This document shows, one piece after another, positions 11,714 through 24,079 of a DNA stretch of 64,000 nucleotides (position 1 is its first letter; the number at the start of each line of letters is the position of its first letter). Location: NCBI GenBank assembly GCA_951213105.1, contig OX578138.1, forward strand, positions 61,986,826 to 62,050,825. Direction: 5' to 3'. The position numbers were made by a program, and so were the translations under genes. Source of the stretch: Amaurobius ferox (Eukaryota > Arthropoda > Arachnida > Araneae > Amaurobiidae). The notes under the pieces were generated by a model that searched no databases, was not told the origin of the DNA, and was given only the letters and a program-made list of their open reading frames with translations.

Positions 11714-12919
11714 ATGACTCTAATAAAAGACAGCACTCATATTACAAAATTAAATGCAGCTAACTATGCAACATGGATGTTTAAAATGGAAATGCATCTC
11801 ATAAAAGAAGATCTGTATAGCATCATACAAGATGAATCGCCCGATCCTATAACGGCGAGGTAGCAAAAATCCGACCAACAGGTACGCGCACTAATAAATT
11901 TATGTATTGAGGATATTCAAATTATTCATGTTAAATATGAAACCACTGCTAAAGCTACATGGCAAGCTCTCAGAAAAATTCATGAAAGGTCAAATCTCTC
12001 AAGTAAACTCTTTTTATTGAGAAAACTCTACAGCACTAAGCTGGAAGAAGGTGGTAACAAGAACGCGCACATTGTAAACATGTTAGAGCTAATTGATAAG
12101 CTGCGAGCTATTGGTGAGAATATAAGTAATTCTCATATATCAGCACTGCTACTATGTTCAGTACCAAGAAGTTATAACGGACTTATTACCGCTCCTGAGG
12201 CGAGACCGGAATATGAACTAACTCCAGATTTCATTAGAGGAAAATTAATAGAAGAGTACAATCGAAGAAAAGAAAACTCGATAAATGAACCATCTAAAGC
12301 TTACTAAATCTTCAACAGAAATAAAAATCGGGAAAATAAATTTTGTACATATTGTCAAAAACAAAGTCGTTTTAAATCCGAATTCTGGCATCTTAAAAAT
12401 AAGAATTCCAACTTTCTGAAATATCCCTCAAGGAATTCTAATAAACCCAAGCAAAAGTATTCTCTCTATGTTGAAATGAAAGGCGAATCAGGTGATGACT
12501 CAGCAGAAACGTATGATCCCTCTCGAAAACAAACGGGCAGTTCGGCTCTAAATGCAACTCTGATTTGGGAAAAACCAAAACAAAAATCGCTCTCTTCAGA
12601 CGCTGCAACAAATGTAAACAATCTCAGATGTACTTGGCTCATAGATTCGGGGGCGTCGTCGCATATGTGCAATGACCTAGATTTCTTCACAGAAATAAAT
12701 TATGAAGCTCGAAGCACGATTACAGTTGCGAATGGCAATAAGTTACAAGCAAAGGGCTCTGGTGAATGTGTAATTTTAACCAAGAAACCGGAGAATAAAA
12801 TAAGACTACAAAATGTTTTATATGTTCCTGAATTAGAAAGTAATCTACTGTGTCAGTTAAAATGGCAACTCGAAATTATTGCACAGTTATATTTGAGAAA
12901 AACAAATGCACAATTATGA
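11714..12919 (+). pseudogene. Copia gag and protease region
   Basis: One reading frame starting at ATG 11714 with LNAANYATWMFKMEMHL, the usual copia Gag opening. It is interrupted by TAG at 11861 (probably a former Trp codon) and TAA at 12305, and continues in frame on both sides. A degraded zinc knuckle (CTYCQKQSRFKSEFWH) follows at about 12344-12395; its third and fourth ligands look altered. The protease signature WLIDSGASSHM lies at about 12639-12671, with the catalytic Asp in DSGA. The frame is lost near 12850, where two extra bases appear to separate NLL from SVKMATRNY. Confidence 0.9.
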
Positions 12920-13764
12920 AAAATGGAGATGTATGTTTAGAGGCTAGGGCGCTTGATAGTTTATACGAAGTCATAGCAGAAAGGGTTAATGATGTGAATA
13001 ATTCAACACATTTTGCCTTACAATGCAAAAATAAAAATTGCACAGAGGCATGGAACAAAAAACTTGGCCATAGAAATCATGATGCCATAAAACAGTTAAT
13101 TTCGGAAAAACTAGCTGACGGTATGCAGATTGATAAGTGTCAACATGAGAATACATGTGACAACTGTATCAAAGGTAAAATATCTCAATTACCATACCGT
13201 AAAGAAAGCAAATACAGAGCAACCAAAGCACTTGAATTAGTACATTCAGATATTTGCGGCCCCATACGAATTCCTACGTTCAGTGGGAAATTATATTTTC
13301 TTACCTTTGTAGATGATTACACTCGTTTTACTATGATTTATCTCATTTCAAAGAAAAGTGAAGTATACACCAAACTTCAGGAATACATAGTAACGACTAG
13401 AAATAAATTTGGAAGAGAAATAAACACACTAAGATCTGACAATGAGGGAGAATATATTAGTAAGGAAATTGAAGACTACCTAAAGGATCACGGGATCCAT
13501 CATCAGGTTACTGTACCTCACTCACCGTCACAAAATGGAATAAGTGAAAGAAAAATCCACAGTTTAGTAGTAATGACTAGATGCATGCTATTGGGAGCAG
13601 GATTACCACATGAGTATTGGGGTGAAGCAGTTAACACTACAAACTATTTACAGAATCGTTTGCCCACAAAACCAAACAAGACAACACCACACGAACTGTG
13701 GACGGTAAAAAAACCGATCTATCCCATATTAAAATATTTGGCTGCAAAGCATTCGCTTACATAG
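12850..13764 (+). pseudogene. Copia integrase region
   Basis: Frame 1, 304 codons. The N-terminal GAG-pre-integrase motif W.KKLGHRN with a downstream CDNCIKGK forms the HHCC zinc site. The integrase core shows the catalytic triad: Asp in LVHSDICGP, Asp in LRSDNEGEY, and Glu in NGISERK. It continues through YWGEAVNTTNYLQNRLP. The frame breaks in an A7 run near 13708-13714, where TTPHELW should continue into KKTDLSHIKIFGC in frame 3. Domain identity is certain; as a gene it is broken. Confidence 0.93.
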
Positions 13765-14396
13765 ACAAAACAAAGCCAGGAAAACTCGATGACAAAGCCA
13801 TCGAAGGAATCTTTGTTGGATATGATAATAGGAGCAAAGGTTACCGAATTAAAGTAGGAGAAAATAACATAATAATCAGCAGAACAGTAAGGTTCATAGA
13901 AGAAATAAAAGAAGAAAAGGTAGAAATTCCTATTACAGAAATTCGTGAATTTGAAACTAAAGTATCAAGGAGATCAGAAAGAGTAAATAAAGGACAACTT
14001 CCAGAAAGATTTGGTTACTATACTGAAGGTACAAAAGTTATTGAACCAAAAGACTGGGAAGAAATGCAAACTTTGGAACCAGAAGAAAGAATGAAATGGA
14101 TTGAAGCAACTAAAGAAGAAATAAATTCTCTAGAAGAAAATGACACATGGCAATTAGTAGATTTACCTAAAGGAAGGAAAACCATAGGATGCAAGTTGAC
14201 ATTTAAAGCGAAGCTGGATGCGGATGGAAAAATTAAAAGATACAAAACCAGACTAGTTGCAAAAGCCTTCAGTCAAAAATTTGGCACAGATTACGACGAA
14301 ACATTCGCACCAGTCGTAAAGCATACAACAATAAGAATATTCCTGGCAGCAGCAGCATACAAGGATATGAATGTTCACTACTTTGATATAAAATAG
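13698..14396 (+). pseudogene. Copia integrase tail and reverse transcriptase N-terminal half
   Basis: Frame 3, 232 codons. It starts with the integrase-RT linker HIKIFGCKAFAYID and IFVGYDNRSKGYRI, then the copia RT opening WIEATKEEINSLEENDTW, KRYKTRLVAKAFSQKFGTDY and DETFAPVVKHTTIRIFLA, ending at YFDIK, which holds the first catalytic Asp. Expected next is a TAFLHSDL-type motif; it is present (ALFHSDLEQEIYIHQP) but in another frame because of a frameshift at about 14394. Confidence 0.93.
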
Positions 14397-15025
14397 CATT
14401 ATTCCATAGCGATTTAGAACAAGAAATTTATATACATCAACCAGTGGGTTACAACAAATTAGAATATAATAAAGTATGTAAACTAAGAAAAGCCATATAT
14501 GGACTCAAACACGCAGCAAGAGCTTGGAACTTAAAAATTGGAGAGAAACTACAAGAAAACTCATTCAAACAGAGCAAAGCAGATCCTTGTCTTTTCATGT
14601 GATGAACAACCTATGTATATTATCTTATACGTTGATGACATCCTTATATCAAGGAAAAATGAAAAAACAATTCAAGAAATCTCATCAAAAACTTGAAAAA
14701 GAAATTTGAAGGCAAAGACGTAGGAGAAGTTAGCTATTATCTCGAATCAAAATTGAAAGATTAAATAATGGAGATTTCACACTGTCTTAGAAGAGCAAAA
14801 TTGAAGATATTGCAGAAAAGTTCTCTCTATAAGACTCAAAACCAACCTATACACCAATCAACACAGACTACTGCAAAATGGATGATGATGATGATGTTTT
14901 AGAAGATAATACCAGATATAGGAAAGCAGTATGGGCATTACTGTATATAACCACAACTACTAGACCAGACATTGCAAACTCAGTGAACTTACTAAGCAGA
15001 AGAAATGAAAACGTGATCTCTTCAT
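14396..15025 (+). pseudogene. Copia reverse transcriptase C-terminal half, multiply frameshifted
   Basis: ALFHSDLEQEIYIHQPVGY and KAIYGLKHAARAWN read in frame 2 to about 14600. Frame 3 then gives the catalytic LYVDDILIS (YVDD codons 14628-14639). Further shifts near 14692 and stops near 14762 and later break it, but RYRKAVWALLYI and TRPDIANSVNLLSRRNE are recognisable up to about 15015. RNase H is absent. The end coincides with the start of a separate dispersed repeat. Confidence 0.88.
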
Positions 15026-15425
15026 AAAATATGGGTGTAATTATTAATTTAATTTTTATTTAAAAAACTCCCGAATATATTTTGTTGAAATTTTTTTCAT
15101 AATTTTATGGGATAATTTGAATATTTCCTAAAACCTTCGAAGCAATTTGTGAATTTTAAATTCGCTTAAAAATGTTTGAAAAATTAAGCCCCATAGGGTT
15201 CAATATTTCATTTTTTCAACCTGGGTTTAGTTCAAAACTAATTGAGTGTTATTTTTCATTTATATTCCCATAGGTTTCACAGACCGTCAGACCACCATAC
15301 TAAAATTTCATTTTGATAAAGTTATTTTTACCGCAGTTATCGTGCAAACGGCCAGTCAGACAGACAGACAGAAATAACAAATTTATAAACACTTTCCAAT
15401 TACTTTGTAAAGTGTTAAAAATACA
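15011..15425 (+). repeat. ~410-bp dispersed repeat, copy 1
   Basis: Collinear with 23372-23795: ACGTGATC..TTCAT start, GTGTAATTATTA, CGAAGCAATTTGTGAATTT, CCCATAGGG, TTCATTTATATTCCCATAGG, CAGACCGTC, AAAATTTCATTTTGAT, then CAGACAGACAGA and a TTGTAAAG.GTTAAA end. No coding capacity. It truncates the copia element. Confidence 0.8.
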
Positions 15426-15639
15426 GACATTACATTTTGGCAGACGATAATTAGCTGAACATTTCAGAAATTAAGCTGGAATTTTCATGAACGACTGTCA
15501 TTGCGGCTTTTCTGATAGTTGGCCGAAATTATCTACAAAGCAGCTGAAAATAAACAAAGGTTGCAGAATGTTTTACAGTGTACCGAATATTGGCTTGCAT
15601 AGCTGCCAGGAGAGGATTTGCCACTTGCTATGTATGTCG
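15426..15639. other. No gene seen
   Basis: Short unique AT-rich spacer. Confidence 0.6.
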
Positions 15640-16015
<376 letters not shown>

Positions 16016-16679
16016 CTGTGTGCGTGTGTGTATTTAAATTTTTAACATGTAAAACATATCATGGCGAACACAAGATTTTACGTGAAAAACGAAGTTTTTA
16101 TATTTAACTGCTTTTATAGTTGTAGTATCAAATGTTAATCATTTATTGAATTTTATTTTTTTTGTCCCACTGTGACTCATCCTCTCCTAGGTTATTAAAT
16201 CTACAAAAATTTAAATTTTTCACTTCACGAACCAAATGAAATAAAAATATACCCCCCCCCCTCTTGAAATTTTTTTCTGACTACGACCTTATGTGTCGTA
16301 AATACACCTTTTTCGGATTTGTATCTCAGTTATTCATTTCAAATAACTGGTATGAGTTCTTTGAAAGTTTATTTTTTCAAGTTGGCAACAATCAAGTGAA
16401 GCCGATGATTTATATGCATTTGGCTAATATGTGTTAATATTCATTATATTGATGCCATTTATATTCATAGCTTAGTTCAAACTGTTATTCTCCCTACCAA
16501 AGACTATTTTCCGGTTATCAGGGCTGCTCATACAAGCAGTGGGCCTCTTGCAAACATCTATCAGGGGCTCCCTGCATATTTGATTTTCCCCTTTTTGTGA
16601 ATTCGTCATGTCTTCTTCTCCCTAAAAAAAAATTGGTGTCCTTCCCTATGGGCGACCCGTCACTTGAATTATCGTTGTT
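16016..16679. other. No gene seen
   Basis: AT-rich, with a C run near 16252-16261. No repeat partner was recognised. Confidence 0.55.
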
Positions 16680-17130
16680 ACGTTCTCTGCAATATATGGT
16701 AATGTATAGGGAAAATATTGGAATCATGCAGAAAATTGCAATTTGAGTTTTCGACGGATCTACACATATTGGAACCTCTAGAACACGAAAAAACTGTTTT
16801 TAGCATGACGTCTGTGTGTGTGTCTGTGCAATGTAAGTATCCACTCTAACTGAAAAACTAATAGACCAAATTTCACAAAATTTGGTAGATTTGGCACTTG
16901 TGAGTTACCTTGGTGGTGATTAGATATCGGTACGATTCAACAAAAAACGAATCTCCTTTTTTTGCGAATTGGGCAGCAAAAATCGTCAAAATCTAAAATA
17001 AAAAACTACTTATGATCAAATATATCGATTAAATGCCTGTTTTATACGTAATTTTTGGCGATGAAAAGCATACCAACCCCATTACTCTTAGACTAACCGT
17101 TCTTGAGATATTTCATTTCTTTCGCATTTT
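16680..17130 (+). repeat. Hairpin-bounded dispersed repeat
   Basis: Degenerate hairpin (CTGCAATATATGGTAATGTATAGGGAAA) region at 16685-16715, then TTTTCGACGGATCTACAC, GTGTGTGTCTGTGCAATGTA, TATCCACTCTAACT, and ACCAAATTTCACAAAATTTGGTA, itself an inverted repeat. Closest to the units at 20160-22450. Confidence 0.75.
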
Positions 17131-17450
17131 CACAAAGACACTCTTGAAAATAATCTGTTGCCAGTATAACGATAATTGAATTAAAAGTGCAAATTCATAA
17201 TTTTAAATAATTACGCGTTATTTTGAGCTATTAAACTTTTGAACAATAAGGAGAACTTGAATATGAGTCTTCAGGGAAAGTCATGTGCAGATCAGATTTT
17301 TCAAATGTAATAAATAAAATTTTTGGATTTAAACTTACTACCAGTTTTATCTACCAATTTTTAAAAATAATTACAAAGATATCATATATATGGAACAAAC
17401 GTTTATATATATATGTATACTCAAATCAATAGAACATATCTGACACTTCC
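17131..17450. other. No gene seen
   Basis: AT-rich spacer before the minisatellite. Confidence 0.6.
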
Positions 17451-17659
17451 CCTTGAAGTTACAATTTCGGATTCACTAGGATACGTTCAATCGGATGAGG
17501 AGACCAATCTAGTTAGGTAGCCGCTCTAAGTGAGCTTTTAACCTATAGATAGAGGCGAGCGTCCTCTCCGGCTGGAGACCGTTCTGGATGATATATTGAA
17601 GTTATGCGATTACATTACATATTCACTAGAGGCGAGCGTCCTGTTCGTCTGGAGACCAA
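17451..17659 (+). repeat. Degenerate leader of the minisatellite
   Basis: GAGGCGAGCGTCCT occurs twice (about 17550 and 17629), and GGAGACCAA.CTAG blocks precede the array. The block CAATCGGATG.GGAGACCAATCTAG at about 17490-17515 returns just after the array (about 18877-18901), so the array appears to have expanded inside an older repeated block. Confidence 0.6.
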
Positions 17660-18877
17660 CCTAGCTGATGTTGGAGTTCAAAGAACACCACAGATTCACG
17701 TGGTCAGAGAACCTAGTTGATGTTGGAGTTCAAGGAACACCACAGATTCACGTGGTCAGAGAACCTAGTTGATGTTGGAGTTCAAGGAACACCACAGATT
17801 CACGTGGTCTCAGAGAACCTAGTTGATGTTGGAGTTCAAGGAACACCACAGATTCACGTGGTCTCAGAGAACCTAGTTGATGTTGGAGTTCAAGGAACAC
17901 CACAGATTCACGTGGTCAGAGAACCTAGTTGATGTTGGAGTTCAAGGAACACCACAGATTCACGTGGTCAGAGAACCTAGTTGATGTTGGAGTTCAAGGA
18001 ACACCACAGATTCACGTGGTCTCAGAGAACCTAGTTGATGTTGGAGTTCAAGGAACACCACAGATTCACGTGGTCAGAGAACCTAGTTGATGTTGGAGTT
18101 CAAGGAACACCACAGATTCACGTGGTCAGAGAACCTAGTTGATGTTGGAGTTCAAGGAACACCACAGATTCACGTGGTCTCAGAGAACCTAGTTGATGTT
18201 GGAGTTCAAGGAACACCACAGATTCACGTGGTCAGAGAACCTAGTTGATGTTGGAGTTCAAGGAACACCACAGATTCACGTGGTCTCAGAGAACCTAGTT
18301 GATGTTGGAGTTCAAGGAACACCACAGATTCACGTGGTCTCAGAGAACCTAGTTGATGTTGGAGTTCAAGGAACACCACAGATTCACGTGGTCAGAGAAC
18401 CTAGTTGATGTTGGAGTTCAAGGAACACCACAGATTCACGTGGTCTCAGAGAACCTAGTTGATGTTGGAGTTCAAGGAACACCACAGATTCACGTGGTCA
18501 GAGAACCTAGTTGATGTTGGAGTTCAAGGAACACCACAGATTCACGTGGTCTCAGAGAACCTAGTTGATGTTGGAGTTCAAGGAACACCACAGATTCACG
18601 TGGTCAGAGAACCTAGTTGATGTTGGAGTTCAAGGAACACCACAGATTCACGTGGTCAGAGAACCTAGTTGATGTTGGAATTCAAGGAACACCACAGATT
18701 CACGTGGTCTCAGAGAACCCAGTTGATGTTGGAGTTCAAGGAACACCACAGATTCACGTGGTATCAGAGAACCTAGTTGATGTTGGAGTTCAAGGAACAC
18801 CACAGATTCACGTGGCCTCAGAGAACCTAGTTGATGTTGGAGTTCAAGGAACACCACAGATTCACTTGGTCAGAGTC
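17660..18877 (+). repeat. Minisatellite, 23 units of 52 or 54 bp
   Basis: Unit starts CCTAGTTGATGTTGG and ends GTGGTCAGAGAA (52 bp, S) or GTGGTCTCAGAGAA (54 bp, L). Order: SSLL SSL SSL SLL SL SL SSLLL S. Units are almost identical except the first and the last four. Long units keep a reading frame and short ones shift it, giving short artificial frames. I see no sign that it is translated. Confidence 0.95.
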
Positions 18878-19279
18878 CAGTCGGATGGGAGACCAATCTA
18901 GATGTTGTGCAATGGACGTTGCAGGCTTTTCGGTGTAAGAACGGATTTCAAAAGAATTTGGGTGGAATATTTTTGTTTAAAGCAATTGGCTCCATTAGTT
19001 TCTTTATCCTACCTATTATAATGTGTCGAAAAATTTATAAATGAAGACAAAAATTCGAATTCATTTTTACATTGGATTTAGAAGTTTCTTAACAATTTTC
19101 TTTAATTAAGAAAATTGATTGGTTGTTAATTAGAAATTCCCGTGTTCTTTATTTTAAAGATATATATTATTTTAACTTTTTTATGAGACCTATATTAGAA
19201 TAAGCTTCATTAATCTGTGTCCTGGTTATGCCTTTTATAGTCAGTTTAATAGATACGTCCAAGCTAATTTTTTACGATA
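18878..19279. other. No gene seen
   Basis: AT-rich sequence. An AATTTTCTTTAATTAAGAAAATT palindrome region lies near 19093-19116. Confidence 0.6.
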
Positions 19280-19870
19280 TTTATAACTCTCTCATACTAT
19301 GTAATATAATATAGAGAAAATACTATTTTCATGAAAATTCGAGATTTTGATGCCAATATATATTTTAGACCTCCTGAAAACGTTTTGACTATTTTTGGAA
19401 TTATGTCCGTCTTTCTGTCTGTGTGTATGTTCGTGGTCAATTTCTTGTATACACAGTAGCTGCCGCAAATAGTAATGGATTTTCACGAAACTTTATATCC
19501 GGCTTTGTTATCGGAAAATCTGGAACTAGGTAGAATTTTTTAAAATTTGAGTGAAAAGTTCGAAGTTTATTCGACATCTTATATTTGTTTAACATAGCAG
19601 CATAGGACAAAATTTCACATAATGGTGCAAGGGATTATTTAGGGCTCAATGGTTATGATACTTAATACTTTCAATTATTATTGTGAGAAAAAGCCGCTAT
19701 ACAATTTTTGTGTTCGTGACATTATTACTAACCTGGGGATGAGGGCGAGTTAGAGGGTACATAGTCAACAATAAAATCAATTGACAGATTTTATTCAGGC
19801 CCCTTAAAGTGAGGGGTTACATATTATAATTGTGATCATTCAGACCAACCATACACATTTTTCAAAAAAA
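19280..19870 (+). repeat. ~580-bp dispersed repeat, copy 2
   Basis: Collinear with 10130-10700 throughout, with scattered substitutions and indels. The head hairpin is degenerate (CTCTCATACTATG...ATATAGAGAAAA). Confidence 0.75.
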
Positions 19871-20084
19871 TTCTTAAAAATTAACAAAAAATATTTCAAG
19901 GTAATTAAAATTCATTATAAGAATAACACATCTCTCCATCAGTTCGCCTCTGAAACGTTTAGCAAAAAACTCAATAACGAATCTGGAGGGTTATCGCCAA
20001 CTTGCCATAGTCCTCCAAGTTGGCGATATACCGCCATATTTAAACAATTTATTTAATTTATAACCGTACATATTTAAAAAAATC
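19871..20084. other. No gene seen; CGCCAACTTG inverted pair
   Basis: TCGCCAACTTG near 19993 pairs with CAAGTTGGCGA near 20019 as a foldback, similar in wording to the GGCGAC/GTCGCC inverted repeat at 1250-1337. Confidence 0.5.
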
Positions 20085-22450
20085 TGATGTGGGCAGCACA
20101 TGACTTTCCTTATATAATGCGACAAGACGTGTAAAGCACGTATTTAGTTTATATATTTGAACATACGTAGCTTTTCTTTAGATTTTACCGATTTTTGAGG
20201 GCCATTTCATAAAAAAAGGCAGGCTGTTCTTTTCCGAATAATACCAAAATATAATCAGCACCAGAGTATCCCACAAGTAACTTATCTACCAAATTTTGTG
20301 AAATTTGTCAATTATTATTTTAGCTAGAGTGGATACATGACATTTTTACGGGCCATTTCGCAAAAAAAGGTGGGTTCTTTTTTTACGGATCGTACTAAAA
20401 ACTAATCAGCACCAGGGTCATACACAAGTGAACCTACCAAATTTTATGAAATTCGATCCATAAGTTTTTGAGTTAGAGTGGACACAGACACACAGTCAGA
20501 TGTCACCCTAAAAATGATCTTTTCGTATTCTAGAGGTCTCGAAACGTATAGATCCGTCGAAAACTCGAGTTGCGATTTTCGGCATGATTCCAATACTTTC
20601 CCTATACATTACCACATGTATTGCAGGGAAAGTAAAAATCTGATGTGGGCAGTACATGATTTTCCCTGCAGACGTAAATTCATATTTTTTTTATTTCTTT
20701 AATAATTCATTAGATTGAGTTTAATTGCACCAAATAATACTACATTTGCACTTTTAATTCATTTTTTTTTATTTGGAAATTGGACATTTTTCCAATAGCG
20801 GCGTAACAAAAATGCAAGAAATCTGAAATATCTTGAGAACGGTGAGTCCCAAAGTATAATGGAGTGTGTTATATTCTTTTCCTCGTCAAAAATAGCGTAT
20901 AAAACAAGAATTTATTTGATACATATCATCATACGTAGTCTTTTTTTTTTAGATTTTTGCGATTTTTGCGGGCTATTTCGTAAAATAAGGCGAATTCTTC
21001 TTTTCCAAATCGTACCAAATTCTAAGCAGAACCAGAGTATCCAACACGTAACTTATCTACCAAATTTTGTGACATTTAGTCAATTAGTATTTTAGCTAGA
21101 GTGGATACATGAAATTTTTACGGGCCATTTCGCAAAGAAGGGCGAGTTCTGTTTTTTCGGATCGTACCAAAAACTAATCAGTACCAGGGTCACATCCAAG
21201 TGACTTACCTACAAAAATTTATGAAATTCGGTCCATTAGTTTTTGAGTTAGAGTGGTCACATACATTGCACAGACAGACAGACAGACACACAGACATACA
21301 AACACACAGACAGACAGACAGACACTCAGGCAGGCACACACACAGACGTTACGCTAAAAATATTTTTTTCGTATTCTAGAGGTCTCGAAACGTGTAGATC
21401 CGTCGAAAACTCGTGTTGCGATTTTCGACATTATTCCAATACTTTCCCTATACATTACCATGTATTGCAGGGAAAGTAAAAAATCTGATGTGGGCAGAAC
21501 ATGACTTTCCCTTCAGCCTCAAATTCATGTTTTCTTTATTTCATTAAGAACTCATTAAATTCAGTTTAATTGCACAAAATGTCACTAAATTTGCATTTTT
21601 AATTCATTTTCTGCTTTTATTTGGTAATTGGACATTTTTCCAAAGGCGGCTTAAAAAATGCGAAAAATCTCAAATATCTCTGGAACGATTAGTCCTAGAC
21701 TAATAGAGTGTTCCTATTTTTTTCCTCGTCAAAAATTGCGTATAAAACAAGCATTTAATTGATACATTTGAACATATGTAGAGTTTTTACTTTCCCTGCA
21801 ATACATGGTACTGTATAGGCGAAGTATTGGAATCATGTCGAAAATCGCAACTCGAGTTTTCGACGGATCTACACGTTTCGAGATCTCTAGAGTACGGAAA
21901 AATTATTTTAGCGTGACGTCTGTGTGTGTGTCTGTCTGTCTGCCTGTGTGTCTGTCTGCTTGTGTGTCTGTCTGCCTGTGTGTCTGTTTGTCTGTCTGCG
22001 TGTCTGCGTGTCTGTCTGTGCAATGTATGTATCCACTCTAACTCAAAACTTAATGGACCAAATTTCATAAAATTTGGAAGGTAAGTCACTTGGGTGTGAC
22101 CTTGGTGCTGATTAGTTTATGGTACGATACGTAAAAACAGAACCCACCCGTAAAAATTTAATGTATCCACTCTAGTTAAAATACTAATTTACCAAATTTC
22201 ACAAAATTTGGTAGATAAGTTACTTGTTGAATACCCTGGTGCTGGTTAGAATTTGGTATGATTCGGAAAAGAAGAACCCGCCTTTTTTTACGAAATGGCC
22301 CGCAAAAATTTCATGTATCCACCCTAGCTAAAATACTAATTGACCAAATTTCACAATAATTGGTAGATAAGTTACTTGTGGGACACTCTGGTGCTAATTC
22401 AATTTTGGTACAATTCGGAAAATAACAACCTGCCTTTTTTTACGAAATTG
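20085..22450. repeat. ~850-bp tandem units plus an inverted unit
   Basis: AATCTGATGTGGGCAG..CATGA.TTTCC occurs at about 20085, 20633 and 21480. The stretch 20633-21480 is one complete unit of about 847 bp, and 21480-21785 is a partial one. Each unit ends in the hairpin ACTTTCCCTATACATTACC...GGGAAAGT (20595-20633, 21441-21477). At 21789 the hairpin leads into the same sequence on the opposite strand up to about 22450, forming a large foldback about 21780. It contains CAGA/TCTG microsatellites and ACCAAATTT..AAATTTGGT repeats. No protein is coded. Confidence 0.75.
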
Positions 22451-22554
22451 TTCGCCAAATTTGCCAAAATCTAAAAATAACAAGAAAGATTAATCATGCT
22501 TAATGCATTGATTATGAAACATTTTCCAACTTCAATGCAATTTTATTTAAAGAA
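22451..22554. other. Short spacer
   Basis: AT-rich; nothing recognised. Confidence 0.5.
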
Positions 22555-22985
22555 GTCGAAAATGCAATACATTCCTCGTAAAATTTTAAAACTTATCACA
22601 ATACTAAATTTATTTATTATATTTGAAAACTTAAATCTTCATTGAAAATAATGAACTTCATTCAAATGACGGCATTGAAATATAAATTGCCTTGTGTTAA
22701 ATATCTCTAAAGTGCTATACATTCCACGGTAATATTTTTAAAGCTATCATAATACTACGATAATTTATTATATTTGAAACCTTCATCGAAAACAGCTGAA
22801 ATTAATTCAAATGACGTCATAGAAAAAATAACACGCCTGGATCTCTCTATAAAAACAGGATTTCATTCATAACTTTCTCCCATTCATTTCATTCATCACA
22901 ATACTATAATACATTATTTTATTTAAAAATTGAGACCATGGAGCTACAAGTAATAAAACGCTATGCTTAAAACTTCATTGAAAAA
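22555..22985 (+). repeat. Three diverged tandem units of ~135-150 bp
   Basis: Each unit contains ATACATTCC or a variant, ATCACAATACTA or a variant, TTTATTATATTTGAAA..., and TTCAAATGACG.CAT...ATATCTCT or CTCTCT. Similarity falls in the third unit. Confidence 0.6.
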
Positions 22986-23371
22986 AATCGTCCTTCTGTT
23001 TATAAAATCAATTAATATTTCATTCATATCAGCCATGCAGACTCCATGGACTAAATTATTTTGTTTTAAAGAAATATAGCAATTCTAATACAACTCATTC
23101 TACATATTTTGCTGTTTACATTTTACATAAATGAAAAATAGGCTTCGTTATAGAAATAATCAAATTTGGATAATCATTTAAACTCAAATATATTGTATCT
23201 GCGTTGTTTAAGTATGTGGATGCACAGAATTTAAGCAAAAATAAAGTAGTTTTAGGACGGATACAACACTCAATATGAATTAAAAAGAACTTTAAAAAAT
23301 CTCGATTTTAAAACAAGATGGATGCCATATATCATTTTGAAGTGGGTTATGTGATCGTTTCATATCATGGT
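22986..23371. other. No gene seen
   Basis: AT-rich. GTGATCGTTTCATAT occurs twice near 23350 and 23375, just before the next repeat. Confidence 0.55.
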
Positions 23372-23795
23372 CACGTGATCGTTTCATATAAAAGGTGTAA
23401 TTATTATTTTAATTTTTATTTAAAGAACTACTGAATATATTTCGCTGAATTTTTTTTTATATATTTTATGGAACAATTTGAATATTACCTAAAATTTTCG
23501 AAGCAATTTGTGAATTTTAAATCCGCTTAAAAAATGTTTGAAAAATTAGGTCCCATAGGGCTCAATGTATTTCATTTTTTCAACCCGGGTTCAATCTAAA
23601 ACTAATTGGGTGATATTATTCATTTATATTCCCATAGGTCCTACAGACCGTCTGAACAACTTACGAAAATTTCATTTTGATTAAGTCATTTTTACGGCAG
23701 TTTTCGTGCTAACGGACTGACAGACAGACAGACAGACAGACAGGATGAACAATGTCATAAACAATTTTCAACTTTGTTGTAAAGAGTTAAAAAGC
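23372..23795 (+). repeat. ~410-bp dispersed repeat, copy 2
   Basis: Partner of 15011-15425. It has a longer CAGA microsatellite (about 23717-23742). Confidence 0.8.
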
Positions 23796-24079
23796 AGCGG
23801 ACACATAATATTCCCTGTTCCCCATCACATAAGGCAGATAGGACCATTAACTTTACCCTCACATTTCATTCGTTTTACAGATGCATAAAAAGCCAATTAT
23901 CCAAAAGATTGATTTCGAACGTAATTTAAAAAAGTATTGTATTGAAATGCTATCTCCTTTGCAGTAATCACATTTGCCATTTATGCGTTTACTGAAAATT
24001 AACTGAAGCATTTATTTCTCAGGATCTACTATAGATAGAGCCTTAGCTCATGGCTGCTATGGATTTACCATCGAATTTA
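23796..24079. other. No gene seen
   Basis: AT-rich unique sequence. Confidence 0.55.

Larger units (their letters stand above)
11714..15025 (+). mobile_element. Degenerate Ty1/copia LTR retrotransposon (no LTRs identified)
   Basis: The domain order gag, protease, integrase, RT is that of copia. The frame is broken by at least two stops and several frameshifts, and the element stops before RNase H where a ~410-bp dispersed repeat begins (15011). No flanking LTRs were recognised. It is dead. Copy B carries the same lesions. Confidence 0.93.

Noticed and set aside
17660..18877. CRISPR-like array
   Set aside because: Units are adjacent tandem repeats without unique spacers, in a eukaryotic context.
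17717..18901. Repeat protein frames (NLVDVGVQGTPQIHVVSE)
   Set aside because: By-product of the 54-bp minisatellite units; the 52-bp units break the frame and both strands give similar frames.
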